From Lytechinus pictus (lineage: Eukaryota; Echinodermata; Echinoidea; Temnopleuroida; Toxopneustidae), in contig NC_087257.1 in NCBI RefSeq assembly GCF_037042905.1, forward strand, positions 14,172,001 to 14,236,000: a stretch of DNA of 64,000 bases, in the 5' to 3' direction. Below the pieces are notes generated by a model that saw only the letters and a program-made list of their open reading frames with translations, searched no databases and was not told the origin of the DNA. Of the stretch, positions 35,261 to 46,709 are shown piece after piece (the stretch's first letter is position 1; each line of letters starts with the position of its first letter). Position numbers and translations under genes: made by a program.

Positions 35261-36259
35261 CATGATATTCCCCTTGCTGGACATCTAGGTGTGAGGAAGA
35301 CAGTGGCCAGGATTAGGGCTCATTTCTACTGGCCTGGGCTCAGGAAGTGCGTATCTGAGTATTGTAAGTCATGTCATGTCTGTCAGGTGGTGGGCAAGCC
35401 ACAACACCACATCAAACCAGCCCCACTTATTCCAATTCCTGTTTTTCCTGAACCATTTAGCCGTGTATTGATAGATTGTGTTGGCCCTTTGCCAAAAACC
35501 AAGGCAGGTTATCAGTACTTGCTTACTGTCATGGATTCAACCACACGTTTTCCAGAAGCTTTTCCGTAAAGGAACATTAAGGCTAAGACGTTTATTGATG
35601 CCCTCTTTGTGTTCTTCACACGCTATGGACTCCCTCAAGACATCCAGTCAGATCGGGGCTCTAATTTCACGTCTAGTGTATTCCAGGAGGTGATGCATCA
35701 ATTAGGAATCAAGCAGGTGAACTCATCACCTTACCACCCACAGTCGCAGGGTGCCCTTGAGAGATACCATCAGACCGTAAAGACAATGATCAAGTCTTAC
35801 TGCTCTGAGAACTCTGGAGACTGGGAAAAGGGTATTCCTTTCCTCTTATTTGCCTCTCGTGATACTCCAAATGAATCTACGGGATTCACCCCATTTGAGC
35901 TTGTGTTTGGCCATGAGCCAAGAGGTCCTCTTAAGGTAGTGAAGGAGCATATGTTGTCAGAGTTTGAGGTGGAGAGTGGGAATGTGCTAGATTATGTGTC
36001 ACAATTTCGTGAACGGCTCTTGAGGGCGTGTGAACTCGCGGGGAAACATTTGAGGTTGTCTCAAGGTACGATGAAGGCCCGGGCAGATAAGAAGGCAGAA
36101 CCTCGCTCATTCGAGCCTGGTAGCAAAGTCCTTGTGTTACTGCCCATCCAGGGTGAACCTCTCAGAGCAAAGTTCAGTGGTCCATATGTGGTAGAGAAGA
36201 ACTTGGGTAAGGGTGAGTACTCCAGACAGGAGAAAAATAAAGAGGGTTTGCTACATTAA
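35261..36259 (+). pseudogene. Integrase (HHCC zinc domain + DDE core), upstream of RT
   Basis: An HHCC zinc-binding domain lies at about 35,261-35,383, ending CKSCHVCQ. The catalytic core has Asp at 35,474, Asp at 35,651 and Glu at 35,759. The last two are separated by 35 residues, the canonical D,D-35-E spacing. An in-frame TAA at 35,567-35,569 splits the core. A frame change between 36,213 and 36,259 separates the C-terminal region, which includes YINMLKKYY. Integrase joins element cDNA to the host chromosome. Its position before RT, not after it, is the diagnostic oddity. Confidence 0.85.
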
Positions 36260-36846
36260 TATGCTGAAGAAGTATTATGATCGTGACGAGGTGGCGACAG
36301 TTGCTGTTGTTTGTGAAAAGGCAGCAGAACATATTCCTGGAGAACTTGAAATCCCGGTGGAAGCGGAGATTGGTGAAGGGGTGTCTGGAAAGGTGTATAA
36401 CTCACAGGTGATGGCTGATCCCTCAAAGATATTGGGTCATCTATCAGATTTTGAACAGCAGGATGTAGTGCAAATACTTCTTGATTACCCTGAATTATGT
36501 GGAGATAAGTTGGGATATACCGGAGAGGCTATTCATGATGTTGATGTAGGCGATCATCTGCCTATTGAACAACATCCCTACCGTTTGAATCCAAGAAAGA
36601 AGAGCAAGGTGCGGAAGGAACTTGAGTATATGCTTGCATGCGGTGTCATTGAGCCTAGTCAGAGCTGCTGGAGTTCACCTGTAGTTCTTGTTCCAAAACC
36701 AGATGGGAGTCAGCGTTTTTGCATTGACTACAGGAAAGTCAATGCTGTAACAAAACCTGATTCATTTCCTTTACCTCGTATTGAGGATTGCATTGATCAG
36801 ATTGGCAATGCAAGGTATATCACAAAGCTGGATCAAAGTTCTTGCA
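36260..36846 (+). pseudogene. Reverse transcriptase, N-terminal fragment
   Basis: It follows the integrase C-terminal region in the frame opened at 36,213. The recognisable RT fingers are PLPRIEDCID, VPKPDGSQRFCIDYRK and, last, ITKLD, whose Asp (codon at 36,831) is the first catalytic aspartate. Sequence homology stops abruptly there. The YxDD box, thumb and RNase H are missing, so RT cannot work. The following ~350 bp are AT-rich non-coding, implying a deletion that joined mid-RT to the 3' end of an element. Confidence 0.85.
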
Positions 36847-37189
36847 TTTTAGGACTTAATTTCATTTTTTATGATTAAATAGCTCATGTTGCTTTAGAAA
36901 GGTTTTATATATATGTATATAAAAAGACAAGAGTCTTGCAGAGTTAAGTCACCTTGTTGTATTGGCATATGTTTTTTACGTGATATTGGAATTCCTAAGG
37001 TAAAACCAGCTTGTTATTGATTGAAGTTTTCTGCATCTCTTTTTGTAAATGTTTATGATGCTACGTCTTGACTATACACTTGAATGGATTTTTGTTTTCA
37101 TATTCATCGTTCTTCTGAGTGTTATAATGTTATGCTATTTCAACACGCTCCTTTAAATGAAAGAAAGTTAAATTGCTATAACTTTCTTC

Positions 37190-37206
37190 TTTTAAGGGGG
37201 GAGGTA
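37190..37206 (+). promoter_or_regulatory. Possible polypurine tract
   Basis: TTTTAAGGGGGGAGGTA precedes a TGTCATG start, as a plus-strand primer precedes a 3' LTR. Assignment rests on position and composition only. Confidence 0.5.
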
Positions 37207-37420
37207 TGTCATGTACATGTGCGATTCTTGTCAGCGCAAGAGGGGGCCTTTGCGTAATAAAAGAAGTTTTAAGGTAATTTTATGAATTTTGCCTCTATTT
37301 CCGTTTTTTCTGTTTTGTAATGTTGATGGAGTTGTTGTGATAGTCATACCAGGAAGGGTATTTTCTTAAGCTCCCCTCCCTGATATGACAATATGTATGT
37401 ATGTATATGATATGGAACCA
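37207..37420 (+). mobile_element. Possible start of 3' LTR (right edge unknown)
   Basis: It begins TGTCATGTACATG after the polypurine tract and holds an AATAAA-like signal (TAATAAAAG near 37,256). I see no similarity to the LTR-like region at 29.1-29.9 kb, in line with the two gag modules coming from different elements. Confidence 0.35.
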
Positions 37421-37756
37421 CCAAAAAGTGTGAAGTTAATTTCATACTTTTTTAACAGAAGATATAAAGGCAAGCGACATGGTAATTCATATCAAACCGA
37501 GGGGTTTTAGAATGGAAATGAGGAACAACGAGTTAGCGCAAATATTGAGTTTGAACAGTTTTTTTTTAATTTAAATGTATTAAAAAATAATAAGAATCTT
37601 AAATTTACAACTCCGTGTCCTCAAATGTCAAATAATGACATCGACATATCCTGGATTTCATTTTCTGTAATTTTTTTGATGCTCCGATATCCATTTTTAC
37701 TCCTTTGTTGTACAAACTTGAATATGAATAATAAATAGAAAAATAGAAAAAAATTA

Positions 37757-38180
37757 CCAGCGACCCTCCTATCTTATTATGACTGGCGACCCTCTTCTGC
37801 TATTATGAATAGCGACCATCCCGTCTTATTATGACTGGCGACCCTCTTCTACTACTGCATGTGACTATCGACTCTCTAATGCGTTTATAAAGAGCGATTG
37901 AACCCTATGATTAATGAATCTTTTCCCTTTTTATGAATAGCAACGCCTTTCTAATATTACGTATTATGTCATGCGACCCTTTTTGTTGATTATAACTAGC
38001 GATTCTTGTGAGAATGTTTTTACCCTCATCTTGCATTATGAATGTCGGACCTTGTGACTTTAAGACAAGTGACCCCCTTTCCCTTTTATGACTGGTGAAC
38101 TTTTTCGGGGTCTAGGAACTTGCAGGTTATGAATAGTGGTCCTTATGACTAGCGGTCCTTATGAATAGCGGTCTCACCCC
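37757..38180. repeat. Minisatellite, TTATGACTGGCGACCCT-type (~25-35 bp)
   Basis: A dozen or more degenerate copies of TTATGAATAGCGACCCTCTT occur with variable spacing. There is no consistent frame. The unit is unrelated to the other minisatellites in the window. Confidence 0.75.
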
Positions 38181-39053
38181 AATTCGATCTCAGTCAGGGA
38201 TGCTGATCTATAATTCAGATTGGGGTGGGGGAATTAATATCCAAAATATCACTTACTGAAAGTTTTCCAATTATTCCTCTCTCCTAGCTTGCGTGTGTCA
38301 TCCATTTTCTTCATCTTGTACGGTATTGCTTCTTTTTCCTATCCCCTGTTTGCTTCTTTTTTTTGTGCTTCCCTCCACCAATGAGCGGGGGGGGGGGCTC
38401 CGGCTTCTCTGGATCCGCCTATAAGTCTAAATTTGTCAGATAAAATGCTCAGGGTTGTTTTACAATCAGGGCATGCTTATTAAAAAAATGCTTTCTGTGC
38501 ATCATAATTTATAAAGAAATATATTTTGTAATGTAATCATGCATCACAATTTAGAAATAATGATCATATTACATGTTTTCAACATACACTCTACTAACAT
38601 CGAGGGTAAACATACTGACCCTTTTTAGTCAAATCATGGACCCTACTAAGAAGGGTCCGTGGTCAAATGAACCAACTCGGTATACCTGATTGTATGAATA
38701 AACAAACCCAATCAATATTGCATGGCGGCAGCGAACTTCAGGAATGATAATAGTTTTATTTATCGCAACAGTAGTTTGTAAGAATTCGTAATAAATGGGC
38801 TTGCAACTTTACTCAAGTAATCACGTTACGGTGTGCTATCACGTTTTGCGTAAATCCGTGAAAAAAATCCCCCTAATCTTAAGTGTTTTGTTATGCAATG
38901 CAACAAGCAAAATACGGATCATCACGTAACGTTAACAAAATAAATGTGTAAATCGTCATTGAGAACAGACTGATTCCCTAACACGGTATGCTATATTGAT
39001 TTCACTATATTGGTTAAACCAAATACAGATACCAGGATTGCTCACATCAGTGG
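38181..39053. other. Non-coding, nothing recognised
   Basis: One G-run near 38,385 and AT-rich DNA. The region near 38,610-38,690 has short direct words (GACCCTTTTTAG / GACCCTACTAAG). No exon. Confidence 0.35.
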
Positions 39054-39269
39054 TTATCTTCTGCGACTCTCTTGGCTCTTGGCTTTCCTAATAACAACGA
39101 AGAACGGTTCATTTGTTGATGCTCCAGACACAACTTCGTCATAGAGGAATTTATGTATGTTATGAGTGGATACCTGGGCATTGTAACAACGGTGGGAACG
39201 AAGCTGTAGATAGGCCGCCAAAAGTGATTTAATACGTCCTACAATTGACATCCATAACAAACTAAACAA
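39054..39269 (-). CDS. Unrecognised open frame, possible exon
   Basis: This 71-codon minus-strand frame has more protein-like composition than its surroundings: few low-complexity runs, mixed polar and hydrophobic residues, and an Arg-rich end (KAKSQESRRR). I recognise no family and see no convincing partner exon. It could be an exon of a minus-strand gene, a retrocopy fragment or chance. Confidence 0.2.
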   Translation of the reverse strand: MFSLLWMSIVGRIKSLLAAYLQLRSHRCYNAQVSTHNIHKFLYDEVVSGASTNEPFFVVIRKAKSQESRRR

Positions 39270-40590
39270 AATTAAAGATAATCAAATTGTATAATAAAAC
39301 TATGCAAAAATGGCAAGGAAGATAGGAGGAAATTATATCCCCTTTAGAAAGAATCCAGAAATAATATAGCCGGAACTTTTAAAATGTTCTTTGAACCACA
39401 AGAATAGTAGTCAGTTTGCACTGTGTAAGAATTGACAATATCGGATTAAATTAAAAACAAAACCTCCTTCTATTAAAATAGTGATTTTTGTGGACTGTCT
39501 GAAACAAAAAGACACTTCTTAACTGAATGTTTAAAATATATCATAGAAAGAACAATATGCTAGTCGATGTAAATTGCCAAGACGCAGCAGATATATAAGG
39601 ATAATTAGCTTCATCAGAGACTTTACACCAGAGAGCACCTGTGTACTTCGTTAGAAGGACACTTAGGGTGTCCTTGAATCCTTATTTAGAGTTGGGCCTA
39701 CTTTCTTCAGGACGTGGCGATTTTCGCGGTTGCTGTCCACTCTTCAATGGCAGTGACACCCCCCCCCCCCGGATTTCACCAGTTTGAGATGTCTTCCGTT
39801 TAGTCCTAATCATGTAATGATCGATATATTTTGATGATTATCCACAAGTGGTATATACATGTGTTATGAAAATATATTCCCTTTGTATTAAGTTTTGTTC
39901 GCTCAAGAGTTTCTAATTCCATTTACTTATAGGCCTACATGTACATTCTATATTTTTCAGTGTCATTTACCCATATATTTTTACTGTTATTTTTACTGAT
40001 TGTACTGAATATTCCATTGGGGAATTGATTATGAGACCAATTTCATATTAAGCGCCTGTACATGGTCTTATAATTATTTTCAAAGCTGAGTGCTACTCTC
40101 TTTCTCTCTGCCTTTAACTTAAATAGACCATTTCTGCCAACGGAGTTTGGAACTGGCCTATATGAAATTACGTACTTAGCACAAGACAGCGCTCCGAGCC
40201 GGAACACAAATATATGCAAAGTACGATTCAAAGTGAAAGGTATGTTTGACACGCTTTATATACTTTATTACTTCGCTTAAATATACCCAAATAAAATTGT
40301 ACCTTGTTTCCTTTAATCGTAGAGAAATCGAACGAAATCACTCGTATTATCATGAATCTATACTAGCTGACCACACGCTGAAATGTTATAATATTAAAAC
40401 GATTTATAACATTTGTAAGACTCTTGAACCGATGTTTATTGGTGCATGATAATTATCTTACCATCATGGTTAAGCACCGGTATTGTACTCAAAAGCAATT
40501 AATGGTAAAAAGTGCAGTTTCATGTTAACGAAAATAAATATGGAAAATGGTTCCCACAGCACTAGGCCTACAAATCTAATATTGAAAAAT
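39270..40590. other. Non-coding, nothing recognised
   Basis: AT-rich with a C-run near 39,757-39,770. The preceding 39,600-39,770 stretch has no exon-like features. Open frames are short and without splice support. Confidence 0.35.
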
Positions 40591-40702
40591 CAGGGGCCGC
40601 AGAACGGTTTTCAAAGTGGAGGGGGTGGGGGGCTGACCATGCAAAAAATCACAATCGCATGGTCATTTTTACGTTTTTTGTACCCCGCTTCCGCGGCCCC
40701 TG
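40591..40702. mobile_element. Short fold-back element, GGCCGC ends (copy 2)
   Basis: CAGGGGCCGCAGAACGGTTT at the left is mirrored by CCGCTTCCGCGGCCCCTG at the right. It is the same family as 10,532-10,690, in inverted orientation, and shorter (112 bp). Confidence 0.65.
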
Positions 40703-40893
40703 AAAATGTCCGTGCCATGCTAATTATGTCTATTTAGCTCGCCATGTCTAAGCTGCTGGTGAAGGTTCCAAACGCTTAATATTAGGAAGGCTATACGACT
40801 AGTCAAATATTCATCATGGTCTACATTAATTAGAGTCGCTATTGAGTCCATAATAAACGATGAGGATCGGTAGCCGTTATCAAAGAAGCTATA

Positions 40894-41170
40894 CAGGGCG
40901 TCCCACAAAAAGAAAACGAAACCGAGGTTTAGCGATGTTTTATCATAACTTAATCACAAATTCAATATACAAATGACCTATCATTTTAAAGCTTAGAATG
41001 TCTTCTTTCAGCTGATATAACTTACAATATTTTTCATCCACGCATGAGTAAGTAAAAACAATTTGAAGAAAGGATAGCAAAAAGTCATTTGGCGGAGGTA
41101 TCAAAATTTCAAAAAGAAAATCACATGCCCAAAAGGTTCAATATCTACCCTTTGATTTGAATGGTTCAAA
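40894..41170. mobile_element. Repeat end, CAGGGCGTCCCACAAAAAG type
   Basis: CAGGGCGTCCCACAAAAAGA followed by AACGAAACCGAGGTTTAGCG looks like the terminus of a dispersed DNA transposon. No matching opposite end was found before the first CCP exon. Confidence 0.4.
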
Positions 41171-41429
41171 AACATGGATAAGCAAGATAGACTGGATGGC
41201 ATCATGGCACACTACTCGACTTTTAATGAGGTTACAAAATATTTGTTTGAGAGACTGCACAAAACAAAAGATGAAATTTATGGAGATCTTCCACCTATCT
41301 CCACTACTGTAATAAAACTTAGTTCATACATACTCGGATGCGTCCGATTTGGAGTAGTGCCATCTTTGTTTCTAATCCTTATGGAGAATAGAACGATTTT
41401 TACGTTTTTCATTTATTTCTCCTGTCCAG

Positions 41430-41627
41430 TCTGGACATGTTCAGTTCTCGAACATCCACAAAACGGCTTCCATGACTGTCCTCAGATAACGGAGTACCTG
41501 GTTATAGGGACAATCTGCCGATACTCCTGTAAGAAAGGTTATAAATTGCAAGGCCCACCTCAGCAGGAATGTGATGGAACAGTAACCACATTAAGCTGGA
41601 CACCAATGCAAGCACCGATCTGCCAAA
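41430..41627 (+). CDS. Exon: CCP/sushi module 1
   Basis: The acceptor is TTCTCCTGTCCAG and the donor AAA|GTAAGTG. The 198 nt are phase 1-1. It encodes WTCSVLEHPQNG..., with six Cys and the CCP signature Gly-Tyr after the fourth Cys (SCKKGYKL), a Trp before the last Cys and a C-terminal ICQ. An open frame runs upstream through the intron, but the splice acceptor and module boundary place the exon start here. Confidence 0.85.
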
Positions 41628-44600
41628 GTAAGTGATATTCATCTTTCTATTATGTCAGATAAATGCAATTTCTGGAACATGTTAAATGACAGTTTTGAGT
41701 CTCGAATCAAGGTCTCTACGATAGTTTATACATACAGGGAATTAGCGGGGATGGGGGGGGGGGGGCTAACCTTCTATTTTCCTGTTTCCAATGAGTAATA
41801 AATGTTCAGCCCATCTTACGTTATGCTTTATTCTAGCCTGATGATTTTCTCGTCACTTTCTCTATAATTAGAAGACGCAAAATACTCCCTCTGGGACTAC
41901 ACATTCGAATAGTATGGTGATTAATGTAAAAATATTATTTAAGTAGCTACTGAGTCATTGTACCTTCGAATGTAACATGGGTAATCATAGAATAAATGCA
42001 TATTTTGGTAAAAGTTGATCATTCAAATACCCTTGCTTGAACGAACATAGCCATGACAGTGTCACAAGGATCTCTCATAGTGGAGTATGTGAAAATACTA
42101 TTCACTCTGTTAAAATGCTCAAATTCAACAGTGACACCTCAACAGCGGGATACTGTTTACATCGTATACTTTCACATTGTCGACTATGTGAATACATATT
42201 GATGTGATTCACATCGTTGAAATGCTCAAATTTAGCAGTTTGAATGTGATTTTACATTGTGTTCCACATTGTGAACACACTGTGTGATACTGTGTTCTTT
42301 CGAGTAGAGACATGCGCACGATATTACCGCGATATTCTGGTTATAAACATGACACTTATTTTGATTTAAAAATGTTGGTAAATTGCGCATTCTGGTAACA
42401 AACTCGTATTTTAAAAGCAAAGTATACCGTTACAAGGTGGAGTATCTTTTTAGATTCTTTTAGAAAAAAATGTAGGTTTAAGGTGCCAGATGTCCATTGA
42501 ACACAGTACAGCAGTTCTGCATTTGGAATGGGTTGAAATGCAGCTCTTTTCACACTAAACTGTGTACTCAAAACTGTCGTTAGCGAGATCAATGAATTTT
42601 ATAGAAGCGAGAATATGATATTGATTTCTTATTCTGCACATTTAAATGGGAATAACTCTTTTAATCTAGGAATCAATTCAACCTTACGTCTTGGTACACT
42701 TTACATAGTCGACTTGATTCAATATAAAATTACTAGTGATGCCGATTGTTTTTTCCAATATAAATGAAATCCCTCCCACATTGTCAGAAACATTCATTAA
42801 TCCCGACTTTATTTATTTATTTATTTGACTCTTTCTGTCTTCTTATTTTGGCAAACAGGAATAACTTGTGGTCCATTGGCACACCCTTTGCATGGTTCGG
42901 TATCATGCACACAGGGTGACGAGTACTTCAGCATATGTTCTTATAGTTGTGAGCAAGGATATGGTCTCGAACCAGGAGTGGTGTCATATCTCGTTTGCCT
43001 GTCATATGGATGGTCTGGATTGCCAGCTACAGAATGCACAGGTGGGTTAGTTAAAACACCCGGGGGCGGCCGCATTCAAATATAATGCTGTACACACGCG
43101 TGACCAAAAACCGCGTTTAAAGGGGTGCTTTTTTTTTTTTTTTTTTTAAATACTTTTGGACGCGGGCCGCGCGTGCACTCGTTAACCCTATCTAGGCCGG
43201 GGTATTTTAGGAGTTCATATGGCCGGAGGGGGGGGGGGGGGCGGGGGGGGGGGGCTCCCAGTCCCCCTTGAGATCTCGGCCGTCGACCGCGCGATCGCGC
43301 CGAAAATTGGCACGCGGGTTGCCTGGGACATAATCTACACAATTGTAAATGAATTTATTTATTTCATGCGAATCGCTATTAAGTGATTATGCTTATTTAT
43401 GCGTAAAGTATGCGAAATCATACTTTTTCCTCTAACTTCCTACATAAAGCTCCAAATGTACTACTTTTTGGTATAGAAACTCTTTGTGGTGTTCTTAGCA
43501 AGGGTACATGAAAAAAATTGCGATATCAAATCATTTTCTTATGTATTATATTGTTTTTTGCATTTTTTATGTATTTCTTTGTTTTTTACCTTTTGTTTTT
43601 CATTGTTTTTTCAATGAAATTTGTTGGGGACTCTTTTGAGATCATAAAAAGCATAAAATAAATACATTTAGACCAGCAAAACTAAAAATAATCATACATT
43701 TATGATTTTTGGTTGAAAACACAATTTGCATTGACTTTGTACACAAAATCACGATTTTCAACACGGTCTGACATGCACTTACATAATGTTGCGTAACTTC
43801 GGAACCACGTACCTGGGTGACGCAAAATTGGTCTCAAAACTTGCGCTAGACTTGAAAGTAAAAAGTCAGCTAGCGGCGCGGTAAACAAAATTCGCTTGGC
43901 GAAAATATCGCGCGATTGGTTAAGGGGGGGGCCGACCTCCGAGGCCCCCCCCCCCCCCCGGCCTAGATAGAGTTAAGGGTATCAAAAACACAGATTTTCA
44001 AAAATAAGGGTGGTTTGAAAGACTGGTTAATGGTCAATCGCGGGGTCAAACGTTATTTAGTAGGGTATGTTTTTGTTCCAAACCTTTTTTTTTCCAAGAC
44101 TAGCCAAACGTGTTTTTTCCCCCAGGGCTTTTTCCTCCTCGTTTCTGAAAAGTCTTCAGGTTCTTCCCGATTGTGGTATTTTAACCCTAACTGCACTGGG
44201 GTAGGCAGTACCCATGAATATAGTTTTGTCTATATTTGAATATATTGTTAGCAAGAAGACAAAACTTGTTTAGGGGTCATATTCTGGCGACAACTTGTTT
44301 AGGGGACAAATGTGTTAATGAAGCTCGCGAAAAACTTGTTGTGGGTTATTTTGCACATAGAGCAAAACTCGTTTAGGGGGCAGGTGTTTGGAAATAATTT
44401 GGCCACGCGTGTGTACATTTGACATTTGACTGGTCCTCCGGGTGAAAACAACGATCATGATGGTGATATTTGAACAAAATCAAAGTCTGTCTACTATGGC
44501 TTGATATTTAGTCAATAATGAAATTCACCATTGCAGTCGATTCACATTTCCCATTTTTCTTCCCTCACTTCAAATAATACGCCGTTCAGCAATGGGTTCC

Positions 44601-46637
44601 TGCGATGACAATTGCTCCGCTCTAAATTCCATACACTGATCGAATGACCAACTTTAACCCTAGCGACGGAAATGCAATATCTTTTGTTATTTTTCTGCTT
44701 ATTGTACAATAAACTTTTTGTCAGGGGTGAACTTCCCCTTTTAGCATTAAAACAACAGAAAATCTAAAAGGACATTTAATTTTTTGTTCCTTTATCATGT
44801 TTATAAAGCTGTTTTATCTGAGTGGCTATTGTTTGGTAAGTACTGGATATAAATATTATGTATTTTACTTTGGAAAGTATGCACATGCTTAAAGGGCAAG
44901 TCCACCCCAGAAAAATGTTGATTTGAATCGATATCAAACAAACATAACGCTGCAAATCTCATCGAAATCGGATGTAAAATAAGAAAGTTATGACATTTTA
45001 AGTTTCGCTTATATTTCACAAAACATTTAAATGCACGACTCTTCGATATGCAAATGAGAGAGTAGATGATGTCCATCACTCACTATTTCTTTTGTTTTTT
45101 ATTGTTTGAATAATACAATATTTCATTTTTTACAGATTTGACAATAAGGACCACCTTAACTTATAACCATAAAGTGATAAAATAATGGTAATTCCACATG
45201 TTCAGAGAGAAATAAAACTTTGTTTCCCTCGACAAGGAGGAGAAAATAAGAATATTTCATATTTCATACAATAAAATACAAAAGAAATAGTGAATGGGTG
45301 ACGTCATAAGTCTGCCAATTTGCATACCGACCAGGATGAGCATAAAGTGTTTTGTGAAATTTAAGCAAAACTTTAAAATGTCATAACTTTCTTAATTTAC
45401 ATCAGATTTTGATGAAATTTTTTAGTGTTTTGCTTGTTGGATCTTTCTCCTTTTTTCAAATCAACTTTTTGTTGGGGTGGACTTGTCCTTTAAAAACTTT
45501 GCTAAAACTATCTTGTTTGCAGAGAAAGGGTGAACAATTGTGTCTGTTACGGGGGTCGGATTTGATGTCCTTGACATGCTCATTTTTTTTTATTCAATAT
45601 CGCAGTCAATAGAATTTATCCATATTCACCATTTATGTAACTAAAATCTATATTTCCGTTTAGATAATGAAAGTCCGGTGTTATCTGGTTGCGAATCTCA
45701 ACCTTTGATTCACCGATTTTTCCTCCCGGCCAATGAAAGTGCATCAGTCTTCAATTGGACTGTCCCAATCGCTTCTGACAATGGTGGTGAAGAGCTGAAG
45801 GTTACTGAGCCAAATTATCCCAAACCCGGCGTAGATAAACTGGAGGCTGACTATTACAGTTTAATCTACTCAGTCACAGATGACAATGACAACATCGGGA
45901 CATGTAGTGTTCTTCTCATTGTGTCAGGTAAAAAAGACGCACACCCCTAATATGCATGCCTAATCAAATTCAAATTTGAAAGAGATATGAATCGCTACCG
46001 CTTTTGTTGCTTTCATTTACTCGTTGCACGGCAACATGTTTGAGTCACTTAATTATTTGGCGCGCAAAGCGCGCTCAATTCTCAAGTATACTGACATAAT
46101 ATACACATTTTAAGGACTGCAACGGATATGTATCTCACTGATCAAATATTATGCGAGCGCGAGCTGTAAATGTTTAATATTCTGACCTAAAAAAGGGGAC
46201 ATTACAAGCATTTTTTTGTAATCATGATACATAACTGTCTCAAAGATCTCACAGACTAAACAAACAATGCGAGGAAATGTTTGTATATATTGACTTCAAA
46301 CAGGAACATTTTAAGGATTATTTTTTTTAAATAGAATTCTTGAAGAGCATAAATATCTCACCAGAGTTGCGGACGCCAGCGCTTGCAGGGCCGTAGCTAG
46401 GGGGGGGGGGGTATGGGGTTGACACCCCCAACATTCATGGCAGTTGGCAAATTCATACACCAGTTGGCAAAATGGAGGATAGAGGAGAAAAGGAAAAAGA
46501 GAGAAAGAAAGAGAGAAAAGGTGGGAAAAAGAAAGAAAGAAAGAAAAAAAGAAGGAAAAGAAAGACAGAAAGAAAGAAAGAAAAAAGAAGGAAAAGAAAG
46601 AAAGACAGACAGACAAAAAGAAAGAAAGAAGGAAGGA

Positions 46638-46709
<72 letters not shown>

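Noticed and set aside
41174-41429. Upstream extension of the first CCP exon to a Met
   Set aside because: The region looks like repeat/intron sequence. A strong acceptor at 41,429 and the CCP boundary place the exon start later.
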